Part shown: piece after piece, positions 53,242-62,399 of the stretch
How the letters are laid out: the number at the start of each line of letters is the position of its first letter
Numbering within the stretch: the stretch's first letter is position 1
NCBI RefSeq assembly: GCF_007827465.1
Contig: NZ_VISL01000001.1
Span: 5,001 to 69,000 of the forward strand
DNA: 64,000 bases
Origin: Dokdonia sp. Hel_I_53
GTDB taxonomy: Bacteria; Bacteroidota; Bacteroidia; Flavobacteriales; Flavobacteriaceae
Direction of reading: 5' to 3'
The notes under the pieces: generated by a model
Told to the model about the DNA's origin: nothing
What the model saw: only the letters and a program-made list of their open reading frames with translations
The model's database searches: none
Made by a program: the position numbers and the translations under genes

Positions 53242-53273
53242 CGCTCGATGTCAATGATGTCGAGCGTTTTTTT
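53242..53273 (+). terminator. ettA terminator
   Basis: CGCTCGA with TCGAGCG around an 11-base loop, then a T-run. Confidence 0.8.
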
Positions 53274-53358
53274 ATAAAAAGAAAAAAAGCACAGTACAGA
53301 TAGTAAGTACAATAACAGAAACAGTAAATATAGCTCTATTTTTTATTTCTACTTTCAT
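53272..53358 (-). CDS. Possible 28-residue single-pass membrane peptide
   Basis: From ATG 53358 the frame reads MKVEIKNRAIFTVSVIVLT and continues ICTVLFFFL before TAA at 53272. It is a positively charged N terminus followed by a continuous hydrophobic segment, as in small membrane proteins. No good ribosome-binding site is seen and it has no recognised relative. It could be chance in an AT-rich region. Confidence 0.35.
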   Translation of the reverse strand: MKVEIKNRAIFTVSVIVLTICTVLFFFL

Positions 53359-53460
53359 AGGTAATTGATTATTAGTTATATATATCAGATACGTCACTCT
53401 TTAAAAGGTTGCGTAAATTCTTACATTTTTTTAATAAATATTATAACTATTCATTTACAA

Positions 53461-53474
53461 GTTCGCGAAAGCGT
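53461..53474. repeat. TTCGCGAA palindrome, one-armed copy
   Basis: GTTCGCGAAAGCGT, right arm only; about 120 bp before the gene at 53592. Confidence 0.7.
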
Positions 53475-53591
53475 AAATTTCCTACACACTTTTGATGAAA
53501 ATAAATGACTTTTATTAATGCTATCTAGCATTGTAATTTTCATTAACTTTATTTTGAGCATGGTTTTTGATTCTTTGCTCAAAAACCAATT

Positions 53592-54962
53592 ATGAAGTAT
53601 GTATACTTTTTTTTATTCATAGCATTTTCATCCCAAGCTCAATCTGAGCTTATTAAAGGTTCCGTGCTATCTGATATTAAATTTAGCTCAGATAAGGAGT
53701 TGACATATGCAATGTATTTGCCAAGGAATTATGATAGCGCTAGCAAATATCCTGTGGTCGTTATTTTTGATGATAAGGCAAGAGGCGCTGCGGTAGTACA
53801 ACAATTTACAATAGCTGCAGCTTTGACAGGAAGTATAGTAGTGGGTAGCAATTATGCTCTGGAGAACGTCCCCCAAGCTGCATCTTTACAAATAAGGAAC
53901 TTAATACGAGAGGTAAAAGACCGCTTTGCGGTTGATGAAAATAAAATTATTCTAGTTGCTAATGGAATCAATGTAACTTCTGTAGCATCTGTTGCTCAAT
54001 TGTCTAGAGGGATACACGGTATGATTGCTATTAATGAATTATCCTTAGATGAAAATTTACTAGAAGAGAATTCAAGTCTCAAGATTTCGATATTATCTGG
54101 TGATGAAGGTAAAGCTTTTTATAAGCTAAAGGAATATTATACAAGTAATGACTTTAAAGATACTATTATAGGTTACCAAATATATGATGGTAAAGATTGG
54201 CCCGAGGCAGGATATTTGGCTGGAGCTTTGACTAATATTTTATTAGATGATGCTACTCCAATAGCAAAGGTTGAAGAATATTATAATAGTGATCTTGCCT
54301 TTGGGGAGCTTCTCTACAAAAGGCAGCGACATTTGTATGCTTATAGTTTCGTTTCAAAACTCAAGAAAAAATATAAAAAGTTCATAGATATTGATTCTCA
54401 GAAAAAGTTATTAAATAGAATAAAGAATAATCATAATTATAAAGCAAAATCTAATCAATCAACTATAGTTAGTTTTTCAGAAAAGGGACTTGCAAAAGAG
54501 TTTAAATATTATCTAGCAGAGGATTTTAAAAACGCTTTTTTTGACAATTTAGGATGGTGGGGTTCTCAAATGGACGCTCTTGATGCTAGTATTTTTGATA
54601 CAATACAATCTAAGCTTATTCGAAAGTCTTCGATACGTCTCAAAGCATACGTTCAGTATATTGTTGAGCAACAATATACTGCAAGTCAATTTGAAAAAAC
54701 AAGTTTTGAAAGTGCTTTGTTCTTGAATATCTTACGTACACTAGTAAATCCACTCAATCAAGATGCGTTTATTAATGTTATTTCATTAAGCGCGAGAGAA
54801 GGAGATTATAATGCAGCTTATTTTTATCTAGAAGAACTTCTTAAGACTGGCTATAAACATTATGAAGCACTCTATACTATACCTTATACAAATCCCATTT
54901 TGATAGGACCAGAATGGAACGATATGATTAAAACTTATCTGGGCAGATCTAAATATTATTGA
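53592..54962 (+). CDS. Exported esterase-like protein lacking an evident catalytic serine
   Basis: A 456-residue exported protein (SPI signal, MKYVYFFLFIAFSSQAQ). The first 200 mature residues look like an alpha/beta-hydrolase of the esterase D group: KELTYAMYLPRNYDSASKYPVVVIFD and later LIREVKDRFAVDENKIILVANGINVTS. The expected nucleophile elbow GxSxG is replaced by ANGIN, and no other elbow is visible. The second half is helical with a C-terminal repeat-like region. It may be a binding protein derived from an esterase. Convergent with the next gene (7-bp overlap). No family name can be assigned with confidence. Confidence 0.65.
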   Translation: MKYVYFFLFIAFSSQAQSELIKGSVLSDIKFSSDKELTYAMYLPRNYDSASKYPVVVIFDDKARGAAVVQQFTIAAALTGSIVVGSNYALENVPQAASLQIRNLIREVKDRFAVDENKIILVANGINVTSVASVAQLSRGIHGMIAINELSLDENLLEENSSLKISILSGDEGKAFYKLKEYYTSNDFKDTIIGYQIYDGKDWPEAGYLAGALTNILLDDATPIAKVEEYYNSDLAFGELLYKRQRHLYAYSFVSKLKKKYKKFIDIDSQKKLLNRIKNNHNYKAKSNQSTIVSFSEKGLAKEFKYYLAEDFKNAFFDNLGWWGSQMDALDASIFDTIQSKLIRKSSIRLKAYVQYIVEQQYTASQFEKTSFESALFLNILRTLVNPLNQDAFINVISLSAREGDYNAAYFYLEELLKTGYKHYEALYTIPYTNPILIGPEWNDMIKTYLGRSKYY

Positions 54963-55429
54963 TGAAGTGCCAGTTTTGCCTCTTTAATTTTTTCTAACAA
55001 TTTTTCAGGAAATCTAGTACCCACGAAAAAGCTAGAAGAAGAAGTTGGGACATATAAAGCATGATTGAAAGATGCGTTAAGAAGTACACCTTTAGTTGTA
55101 AATCTATAACCTACACCCCATATCCATGGAGTATTTATAATCTCAGCCTTATCAGGTAATAATTCATTTATACTAATAGACCTTTTTATAAGCCCAATGC
55201 CAAAAGAGGCTACAGCCATTTTGTCTGTTATTTTGATTTCTAGTTTGTAAAACAATAATGCAATTATGGTTATTGGTAATAAAATATATAATAGGTACAA
55301 AACAAACTGACCTAATAATCGATCATAATAGCCTATAGCCCCAAGAATAATAGCAACAATTATTAAGATGGATAACAACCATGTAAGCGGTTGTCTTTCT
55401 CTGTAATACACATGCTGATCTTGGCTCAT
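54956..55429 (-). CDS. Two-helix membrane protein of unknown function
   Basis: 157 residues from the ATG at 55429 (MSQDQHVYYRERQPLTW...), preferred because the earlier ATG at 55474 only adds a short basic leader. Two hydrophobic helices (about 17-35 and 42-60) are followed by a soluble beta-rich domain (KLEIKITDKMAVASFGIGLIKRSISI) of the pleckstrin-like DUF type seen in small membrane proteins. No family is recognised with certainty. Monocistronic. Confidence 0.7.
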   Translation of the reverse strand: MSQDQHVYYRERQPLTWLLSILIIVAIILGAIGYYDRLLGQFVLYLLYILLPITIIALLFYKLEIKITDKMAVASFGIGLIKRSISINELLPDKAEIINTPWIWGVGYRFTTKGVLLNASFNHALYVPTSSSSFFVGTRFPEKLLEKIKEAKLALHQ

Positions 55430-55669
55430 AATAATTTTCTTAAGCCTTAAATTTAAGCATAATATAACATACACAATTTAAAAATCTGAGCTATACTTTC
55501 AAAAAGTATTAGTAAATCGTGGGTTTTCAAAATGTGTAGAAATTAATATATGATCTTTTGGCTCGATTATTGGCTTGTTCATTACTCTGTTAAAAACTAT
55601 CTCGTAGTTTTTGAACAGCTCCCTTTAGTAATCTTATATTTATCTAAAGAGGATATTAAATTAGTGCTT

Positions 55670-57058
55670 ATGGAGTTTAGCCAAGAAGAAAATAATATAT
55701 CGCTCACGCGTTTTGAATCAATGTTGAAGACTAATGATGTTTTGTTTTTTGACTCTGAGGAGTTTGAGAACATAGCAAATCATTATATAGAAATGGGTAA
55801 AATTGCGCTTGCGCGAAAAGCGGTAAAGCTTGGTTTAGAACAACATCCTACCTCATCAAATTTACGTCTCTTCAAAGCAGAACTATTTATCTTTGAAAAT
55901 AAATTTGAGCAGGCAGAAGCTATATTAACAGAGCTTCATGAACTAGAGCCTCATAATGAAGAAGTGTTTATTCAAAAAGCTAATATTTATAGTAAACAGG
56001 ATGAGCACAAGAAAGCGATACACTTATTAGAGCAAGCAATCGATCTTACAGATGATCCTGCAGATATATATTCACTCATCGGAATGGAATACTTATTTCT
56101 TGAAGATTTTAATTATGCCAAGATCAATTTCATGAAATGTCTTGAGGTTGATGATCAAGATTATAGCGCATTATACAATATTATTTATTGTTTTGATTTT
56201 TTAGAACAGCACCAAGAGGCTATTGAATATCTAACTATCTTTTTAGATAAAAACCCATATTGTGAAGTAGCCTGGCATCAAGTAGGAAAACAATACTTCG
56301 ACCTTAAAGAATATGAAAAGGCATTGTCAGCTTTTGATTTTGCAATTATAAGTGATGATCGTTTTGTAGGGGCTTACTTGGAGAAGGGAAAAGTTTTAGA
56401 AAAGCTAGGCCGTTACAATGAGGCATTAGAAAATTATCAGATTACTCTAGAATTAGAAGACCCAACGTCATTTGCGTTATTGCGTATGGGAAAATGTTAT
56501 GATAAATTAGGTTGCGATGAGCTAGCGATAAAACATTATGAAAGATGTGTACATGAAGATCCGCTTCTTGACAATGGTTGGATAGCTATTACAGATTTTT
56601 ATAAAAAAAGATTGAATTTTCAGAAAGCACTTTATTACATTAATAAAGCAATTCATATAGATGCAGATAATGTTTTATACTGGAAACGCTATGCAAAAAT
56701 TAATCATAGGTTAAAATTTTATGAAGAGGCAGAGGCTGGGTATAGGAAAGCCTTAGAGCTAGGAAATTATGAATTAGAAACATGGCTTCATAGGTCAGAT
56801 ATTTTAATACATCTAGGTGAATCTGAGGCAGCTATTACAAACTTAACTCAGGCAATGGAATTTTATCCAGAAAATGCTGAAATTGCATTTAGACTAGCCG
56901 GTCTCAATTATAGCAAGGGAGACGATATTCAAGGACGCTATTTTCTTAAAAATGCACTTCAAACAGATGCGGAATTTAGTATAATTTTAGAAGAGTTGTT
57001 TCCGTATGCTGCTAGTAAAAAAGAAGTCGTAAATCTTCTGAAAAAATACAACGTATAG
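55670..57058 (+). CDS. TPR-repeat protein
   Basis: About 462 residues from the ATG at 55670 (MEFSQEENNISLTRFESMLK...). The frame opens at 55550, but flavobacterial homologues as I recall them begin at this ATG. It is composed of about ten tetratricopeptide repeats from residue about 35 to the end (for example ENLANHYIEMGKIALARKAVKLGLEQHP and AWHQVGKQYFDLKEYEKALSAFDFAI). No signal peptide or enzyme motif, so a cytoplasmic scaffold is the natural reading. It precedes the tandem DUF368 carriers by 78 bp (intergenic) and may share their transcript. Partner unknown. Confidence 0.85.
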   Translation: MEFSQEENNISLTRFESMLKTNDVLFFDSEEFENIANHYIEMGKIALARKAVKLGLEQHPTSSNLRLFKAELFIFENKFEQAEAILTELHELEPHNEEVFIQKANIYSKQDEHKKAIHLLEQAIDLTDDPADIYSLIGMEYLFLEDFNYAKINFMKCLEVDDQDYSALYNIIYCFDFLEQHQEAIEYLTIFLDKNPYCEVAWHQVGKQYFDLKEYEKALSAFDFAIISDDRFVGAYLEKGKVLEKLGRYNEALENYQITLELEDPTSFALLRMGKCYDKLGCDELAIKHYERCVHEDPLLDNGWIAITDFYKKRLNFQKALYYINKAIHIDADNVLYWKRYAKINHRLKFYEEAEAGYRKALELGNYELETWLHRSDILIHLGESEAAITNLTQAMEFYPENAEIAFRLAGLNYSKGDDIQGRYFLKNALQTDAEFSIILEELFPYAASKKEVVNLLKKYNV

Positions 57059-57136
57059 AGCTCTTAAAATTCTGTTTAATAGTAGGTGCTTATTAGCAAA
57101 CCTAGTATTTTAGCTTTTAATTTAAATCAAGTATTT

Positions 57137-58111
57137 ATGTCTAAAAGCTCAGTTGCCTATTTATATGTTCTTCTTAAAGGAATGGCAATGGGCGCCGCAG
57201 ATGTTGTGCCAGGTGTTTCTGGAGGTACAATTGCATTTATATCAGGTATTTACCAAGAGCTCATAGAAACCATTGATAAAATAGGTTTTGGAGTTTTTAA
57301 AACGTGGAAGAAAAAAGGGTTCAATGCCGCTGTTGATGAGTATAATCTTAAGTTCTTAGGAAGTTTATTTCTGGGTGTCATTATAAGTATACTCTCTCTA
57401 GCACGTCTATTTTCTTTTTTACTGGAAGCTTACCCAATATTAGTTTGGTCTTTTTTCTTTGGACTTGTACTTGCTAGTATTCTTTATATAGGAAAACAAA
57501 TCATAAAATGGACTTCTGCCGTAATTATTTCAACATTACTTGGAGCTGTTGTTGCTTATATTATAACTGTTGTTGCCCCAAGTGAAGCTCCAGATGTCTG
57601 GTATTTTTATTTGTTATCTGGTTGTATAGCTATTATTGCAATGATATTACCAGGAATATCCGGATCCTTTATCTTAGTTTTATTAGGTTCGTACGCTATG
57701 GTGTTGGGAACAATTACTGATGTGCAAGACGCTATGCTAAAGGGTAATTGGGAATTATTAATTGAGGCCCTCTTCAAAATTTTATTATTTGGAATAGGGT
57801 GTATAATAGGTCTCAAAATATTTTCGAAAGCTCTAAAATGGATGTTCGAAAATAAAAAAGAAATCACACTTGCTATTTTAACTGGATTTATGATCGGCTC
57901 TTTAAATAAACTTTGGCCATGGAAAGAAGTGTTATCTACTAGGATAGATAGTCATGGAAAAGAAGCTATAGTAGAAGCCAATAGTATTCTTCCATATAAT
58001 TTTGATGGAGATCCACAAATTGTAGCAGCAATAATTTCTGCTTTTATTGGTTTTGCATTGATACTTTTGTTAGAACGAATTGCAGGAAAAAAGAAAGTAT
58101 ATGCAGACTGA
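57137..58111 (+). CDS. DUF368/PopT-family polyprenyl-phosphate translocase, copy 1
   Basis: 324 residues from ATG 57137; the frame extends to a GTG at 57086 but the leader is poor. DUF368 proteins have been identified as undecaprenyl-phosphate translocases (PopT) that flip the carrier lipid back across the inner membrane. About eight to ten helices are seen, with the paired re-entrant motifs VVPGVSGGTIAF (near the N terminus) and ILPGISGSFILVLLGSY (middle). It overlaps the second copy by 11 bp. Recycled carrier lipid is needed for peptidoglycan and surface glycans. Confidence 0.88.
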   Translation: MSKSSVAYLYVLLKGMAMGAADVVPGVSGGTIAFISGIYQELIETIDKIGFGVFKTWKKKGFNAAVDEYNLKFLGSLFLGVIISILSLARLFSFLLEAYPILVWSFFFGLVLASILYIGKQIIKWTSAVIISTLLGAVVAYIITVVAPSEAPDVWYFYLLSGCIAIIAMILPGISGSFILVLLGSYAMVLGTITDVQDAMLKGNWELLIEALFKILLFGIGCIIGLKIFSKALKWMFENKKEITLAILTGFMIGSLNKLWPWKEVLSTRIDSHGKEAIVEANSILPYNFDGDPQIVAAIISAFIGFALILLLERIAGKKKVYAD

Positions 58112-59123
58112 TACACGATCTTTTTCGGATAAGTTATGGCTAGTACTTAAAGGTCTGGCGATGGGGGCTGCAAATAAAGTTCCAGGTGTATCGGGAGGAG
58201 TAGTCGCATTTGTAGTAGGTTTTTACGAAGAATTTATTTACTCTCTTCAAAAAATAAATGCCACCGCGCTTAAATTGCTAGTAAGTGGTCGCTTTAGAAG
58301 TTTTTGGGTTTATATAAATGGTAGGTTTTTAGGACTTCTATTGCTTGGTATGCTTATCAGCTACTTTAGTGTATCATTGCTTTTAGATCTAGCAATACGG
58401 CATTACCCATTGTTAGTTTGGAGTGCTTTCTTTGGGATGATTATGGGTTCTATATACTATATAGGTAAGGACTTTGAAGAACTCACAAGGCGAAATCTCT
58501 TTATTTTAATTTTAGGTATAATTGTAGGTGTGTCTATAAGTTTGATGGAGCCTGCTCAAGAAAATGATAATTTGATATTCGTTTTTTTATGTGGAATCAT
58601 AGGGGTCTCTGGTATGACACTTCCTGGTCTTTCTGGTTCTTTTATCCTTATTCTACTGGGTAACTATGTTCTTTTGTTAGTAGATGCAGTAAATGCATTA
58701 TTTGTAACCATCACAAATAGCTTTACAGGAGACTTTAGTTACCTCGATGACCCTGATCATATGCGGTTATTAGTTGTACTTTTAGTATTTGCGGCTGGAT
58801 CATTGACGGGTTTAGTCACGCTTTCTCACTTTTTAAGTTTTTTATTAAGACGTTATCGATGGGCAACAAATGCAGGTATATTAGGATTTATTATAGGTTC
58901 ACTTGGGGTTGTATGGCCATGGAAAATAGAGGTTTTTAAAAAAACAAATTTAGGAGAGATTGCTATTGACAGAAATGGCACTCCTATTTTAGATAATTAT
59001 GATAGGTATATTCCATCAGATTTTAATATTGAAAATATACTTGCAGTTTTTTTTATTTTGTCTGGGATATTAGGGGTCGTAGCGCTAGGAAAGTATGGAG
59101 AAAGAACAAAAGCAAAAAGATAA
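58101..59123 (+). CDS. DUF368/PopT-family polyprenyl-phosphate translocase, copy 2
   Basis: 340 residues from ATG 58101 (MQTDTRSFSDKLWLVLKG...), overlapping the stop of copy 1. The hallmark pair is ANKVPGVSGGVVAF and TLPGLSGSFILILLGNY. The N-terminal helix has MGAAN in place of MGAAD of copy 1. The two copies are diverged paralogues, not recent duplicates. A three-base-type coupling continues into aroE, whose start lies 29 bp inside this gene's end. Two copies in a row are common in Flavobacteriia; the division of labour is unknown. Confidence 0.88.
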   Translation: MQTDTRSFSDKLWLVLKGLAMGAANKVPGVSGGVVAFVVGFYEEFIYSLQKINATALKLLVSGRFRSFWVYINGRFLGLLLLGMLISYFSVSLLLDLAIRHYPLLVWSAFFGMIMGSIYYIGKDFEELTRRNLFILILGIIVGVSISLMEPAQENDNLIFVFLCGIIGVSGMTLPGLSGSFILILLGNYVLLLVDAVNALFVTITNSFTGDFSYLDDPDHMRLLVVLLVFAAGSLTGLVTLSHFLSFLLRRYRWATNAGILGFIIGSLGVVWPWKIEVFKKTNLGEIAIDRNGTPILDNYDRYIPSDFNIENILAVFFILSGILGVVALGKYGERTKAKR

Positions 59124-59859
59124 ATACGGACTTATAGGTAAGGATATTGGATATTCTTTTTCAAGAGGATATTTTAAAAATAAATTTGGGTCAGAACAAA
59201 TTAATGCAGTTTATTTTAATTTTGATGCATCTACTCTTGAAGATGTAAAGCAATACTTAGATAATACTCTTGTAAAAGGGTACAATGTTACAATTCCTTA
59301 TAAAGAGAAAATAATTCCTTTATTAGACGGGCTAGATGATAACGCTTCACAAATAGGTGCTGTAAACACCATAAAAAGAGAGGTTGATGGTAGGTTGATA
59401 GGTTATAATACAGATTTTATAGGATTTAGAGATTCGCTGCTACCTTATTTAAATAATATAGACCCACATGATCAAGACTTTAAAGCAATCATTTTGGGTA
59501 CTGGCGGCGCCTCAAAAGGAGTTAGCTATGCTTTACAGCTCTTAGGAATTAAATGTCAATTTGTTTCGCGAAAGCGAACTAAAGAAAACCTTACATATGA
59601 GGACTTAACTCAAGAAGTGATCCTTGACCATAAATTTATAATTAATACAACACCAGTAGGCACGTTTCCTAATGTGGAGGCTTTTCCCAATATTCCTTAT
59701 AATTTTTTAAAGGAATATCACGTAGTTTATGATCTGATATATAATCCTCCACTAACTGCTTTCTTAGGATTTGCTAAGGATCGAGGAGCTACTATCATAA
59801 ATGGTTTAAAAATGCTAGAATTACAGGCAAAGGCCTCTTGGTCTTTATGGAATGACTAG
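59095..59859 (+). CDS. aroE: Shikimate dehydrogenase
   Basis: Reduces 3-dehydroshikimate with NADPH in the aromatic pathway. The 254 residues show the substrate motifs GYSFSRGYFKNKF (a variant of the usual S-x-S-H), NVTIPYKEKI with the catalytic lysine, GAVNTI and NTDFIGF. The NADP fold GTGGASKGVSYAL and the C-terminal NGLKMLELQA are present. A palindrome half (59564-59577) is read as FVSRKRTKEN inside the nucleotide-binding domain. It starts 29 bp inside the upstream DUF368 gene and is likely in the same operon. Confidence 0.95.
   Translation: MEKEQKQKDKYGLIGKDIGYSFSRGYFKNKFGSEQINAVYFNFDASTLEDVKQYLDNTLVKGYNVTIPYKEKIIPLLDGLDDNASQIGAVNTIKREVDGRLIGYNTDFIGFRDSLLPYLNNIDPHDQDFKAIILGTGGASKGVSYALQLLGIKCQFVSRKRTKENLTYEDLTQEVILDHKFIINTTPVGTFPNVEAFPNIPYNFLKEYHVVYDLIYNPPLTAFLGFAKDRGATIINGLKMLELQAKASWSLWND
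59564..59577. repeat. TTCGCGAA palindrome, right-arm copy inside aroE
   Basis: TTTCGCGAAAGCGA within aroE, read as FVSRKR. This is the NADP-binding arginine loop (basic residues after the strand), where RKR is functionally sensible. Confidence 0.7.
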
Positions 59860-59933
59860 CCCTTAATCCTTCTCATATATGCTTTTGAAATAGTATATTT
59901 ACTCTTTATTTAAGAACCTTAACATTGAAAGAA

Positions 59934-61991
59934 ATGTCTGAAGAAAATAAATCTCAAGACTCTAAAGAAGTAGAGAAAATAGAAAGAGCAGAAGCAGGAA
60001 ATGAAAACATATCTAAAGATATTGCTGCACAAGATGCTGCAGGAACTGTGAATGAAGAGGTTTCCATAGATCCTAATGAAGATAAAACCGCAACTGCCAT
60101 CATAGAAGAGTCTGAAGGCATAGCCCCCTTAGATATAACCTCACAAGAAAATGTGAATGACAAAGAGGAAGAGGAGAAGGTTGAGGTAAAAGAGATTGAA
60201 AAGAAAGACTACACTGTACTTTCAAAAGAAGAACTAATTAAAGAATTACAGCATCTTATAAAAAATGAAAAAGTAATTGATATTAAAGATCAAGCAGAAG
60301 AGATCAATAGTGTCATTAATGCTCAGTTTGATGCAGAGCAGGAAGAGGCAAAAGCATCATTTCTGAAAGAAGGTGGTAATGTAATAGACTTTAGATTCTA
60401 TTCTCCGCTTAAAAAGGACTTCAATGAGGTATATTATGAATATCGCAACAAGCGACAAGAGTTTTTTGAGCGTAAACGTAAAGATCAAAATGCAAACCTT
60501 ATAGAACGTCAAAATATCATAGAAGACATTAAAGCTTTGCGAGACGAATTGGGTGGTGCTGAGAGTGTAAATACAACTTTTAATAAGTTTAAAGAAATTC
60601 AAGAACGCTGGAACAATGCAGGCAATATACCTAGAGATCGATATAACTTAGTTTGGAATGATTACTATTTTCACGTAGATGCTTTTTATGAGTTGTTACA
60701 CTTAAATCGTGAGTTTAGAGATAAACATTTTGAAGACAACCTCGTTAAAAAAATCCAACTTATACAACGTGCAGAAGAACTTAGCACTGAAACTAACATA
60801 AACAAAGCTTTTAAAGAATTACAACTTCTTCACCGTATGTGGAAAGAAGAAATAGGCCCTGTCTCTAAGCAATACAGTGATGAGATATGGGACCAATTTA
60901 GTGCAGCGACCAAAAAAATACATGATGCTCGAGATGAGAAACAAAAAGAAATAGAGGCTGTATGGGAAAAAAACTTTGAAGAAAAGCAGCAAGTTATTGC
61001 TCAAATTCTTGAAGTAGCACAAGATGATATCAAGGCACACAAAACGGTACAGGAAAAAATTAAAAAAGTCGAGGCTCTAAGAGATACTTTTTTTAAAACA
61101 GGTAAAGTACCTAGGGATAAAAATGAAGAGACATGGTCCGCATTCAAGGAAGCCACAAAACTTTTTAATAAGAAAAAAAATAACTTCTATAAATCTCAGA
61201 AAAAAGAGCAGTATGATAATCTAGAGGCAAAAAAGGCCTTGGTTAAAATAGCACAAGAAAATAAGGATAATGAAGATATTCCAGCAACGTTGGATATCAT
61301 GAAGCGTATTCAAGCAGAGTGGAAAACTATAGGACATGTTCCTCGTAAGGATAGTGATAAGATATGGAATGAGTTTAAAAGTGCTTGTAACAACTTCTTT
61401 GATCGTATGAAAGATTCTAAAAAACAGGATCGAGCAGGAGAGCAAGAGAATTACGAGAAAAAAGTGGCATTGATGCAAACCTTAAAAGATGTGAATCTTA
61501 CAGGTGATCGAACCACAGACCTAGCTTCTATTAAAGAATACATTGCACGGTGGAAATCCATAGGTCGTGTACCGTATGCTAAGAAAAATATTGATCAAGA
61601 TTTCAACAAAATACTCGATAGTTTTTTTAAAAAATTAGACATAGACCGTAAAGAAGCAGAACTCATTAAATATGAGAATCGTATGCAAACAATGGCAGAT
61701 GCAGATAATGAACGAGCTATTGAAAAGGAAAGATTCTTTATACGTAAAAAGATAGATGAAGTTAAATCAGAGATAAATCAGTTAGAAAATAACCTCGGAT
61801 TTTTTCAGCATGTAGCAGATGATAACCCTATGGTAATGGAGGTTCATAAAAATATTAATAGACATAAAGATGATTTAGCACTATGGAAGTCTAAACTTAA
61901 AAAATTAAGGACCGTAGTAGCAGAAAGTCAGAAAGAAGAAGAGTCTCAAGAATCTCAAGAAAAAGAGGTAGATGATACTTCAGAAGAATAA
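59934..61991 (+). CDS. DUF349 repeat protein
   Basis: About 685 residues from ATG 59934 (MSEENKSQDSKEVEK); the frame opens at a TTG 9 bp earlier. The first 90 residues are acidic and disordered. From about residue 150 it has five to six DUF349 helical repeats, each about 75 residues with the pattern WK.IG.VPR...D.IW..FK.A (for example EEIGPVSKQYSDEIWDQF, TGKVPRDKNEETWSAFKEA, IGHVPRKDSDKIWNEFKSAC). A long coiled coil ends the protein. Cytoplasmic, function unknown; homologues are widespread in Bacteroidota. Confidence 0.9.
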   Translation: MSEENKSQDSKEVEKIERAEAGNENISKDIAAQDAAGTVNEEVSIDPNEDKTATAIIEESEGIAPLDITSQENVNDKEEEEKVEVKEIEKKDYTVLSKEELIKELQHLIKNEKVIDIKDQAEEINSVINAQFDAEQEEAKASFLKEGGNVIDFRFYSPLKKDFNEVYYEYRNKRQEFFERKRKDQNANLIERQNIIEDIKALRDELGGAESVNTTFNKFKEIQERWNNAGNIPRDRYNLVWNDYYFHVDAFYELLHLNREFRDKHFEDNLVKKIQLIQRAEELSTETNINKAFKELQLLHRMWKEEIGPVSKQYSDEIWDQFSAATKKIHDARDEKQKEIEAVWEKNFEEKQQVIAQILEVAQDDIKAHKTVQEKIKKVEALRDTFFKTGKVPRDKNEETWSAFKEATKLFNKKKNNFYKSQKKEQYDNLEAKKALVKIAQENKDNEDIPATLDIMKRIQAEWKTIGHVPRKDSDKIWNEFKSACNNFFDRMKDSKKQDRAGEQENYEKKVALMQTLKDVNLTGDRTTDLASIKEYIARWKSIGRVPYAKKNIDQDFNKILDSFFKKLDIDRKEAELIKYENRMQTMADADNERAIEKERFFIRKKIDEVKSEINQLENNLGFFQHVADDNPMVMEVHKNINRHKDDLALWKSKLKKLRTVVAESQKEEESQESQEKEVDDTSEE

Positions 61992-62073
61992 GGATATGTT
62001 TATGATTTAGAAATTTTGTAACATTTTTGATTGTTAAGCGTCTTTTAAGTATCAATCATTAAATCAGTACATT

Positions 62074-62205
62074 ATGAAATCAAAAACACACACATCGAGT
62101 TCTAGAGAGCACAAAAAGGGTAGAAATATCGTGTTAGCTATTTACGTAATTTTATCAACTTTTTTTATTACGTCTTATACATTAGTACAATACTTTTCTA
62201 TGTAA
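62074..62205 (+). CDS. Small single-pass membrane protein (43 residues)
   Basis: From ATG 62074 the frame encodes a basic N terminus (KSKTHTSSSREHKKGR) and one hydrophobic helix (about 18-38, NIVLAIYVILSTFFITSYTL) before TAA at 62203. The length and charge pattern (positive inside) are as for real small membrane proteins. It is between the DUF349 gene and the palindrome/terminator at 62218-62281, which would end its transcript. Function unknown. Confidence 0.6.
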   Translation: MKSKTHTSSSREHKKGRNIVLAIYVILSTFFITSYTLVQYFSM

Positions 62206-62217
62206 TTAGACATTCTG

Positions 62218-62237
62218 TACGCTTTCGCGAAAGCGTA
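62218..62237. repeat. TTCGCGAA palindrome, perfect 20-bp copy
   Basis: TACGCTTTCGCGAAAGCGTA, 12 bp after the small membrane protein stop and 9 bp before its terminator. Confidence 0.9.
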
Positions 62238-62245
62238 AAAAACAC

Positions 62246-62281
62246 AAAATCCGCATCTAAAATCAGATAGCGGATTTTGCT
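62246..62281 (+). terminator. Terminator after the small membrane protein gene
   Basis: CAAAATCCGC with GCGGATTTTG, inner ATCT/AGAT; a T-rich stretch follows within the stem's right arm. Confidence 0.75.
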
Positions 62282-62350
62282 CTTTCATAGCAGAAATTTT
62301 GTCTATCATTGTGATACAAATGATATTAGACAATGGTATAGTCGTTATTT

Positions 62351-62380
62351 TTTGGAAAATCTTACAATGTGCTATCTTTG
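62351..62380 (+). promoter_or_regulatory. Promoter of the histidine phosphatase gene
   Basis: TTTG (62351-62354), 18-bp spacer, TATCTTTG (62373-62380): a perfect match to the Bacteroidota consensus. The transcript would start near 62387, about 13 bases before the ATG. Confidence 0.75.
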
Positions 62381-62399
62381 AAAGATAAAATTGCTGAAT

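Larger units (their letters stand above)
53216..53591. other. Intergenic region between ettA and the esterase-like gene
   Basis: 376 bp. It holds the ettA terminator, the possible minus-strand mini-ORF, a partial palindrome (53461-53474) and otherwise AT-rich sequence. Confidence 0.6.
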
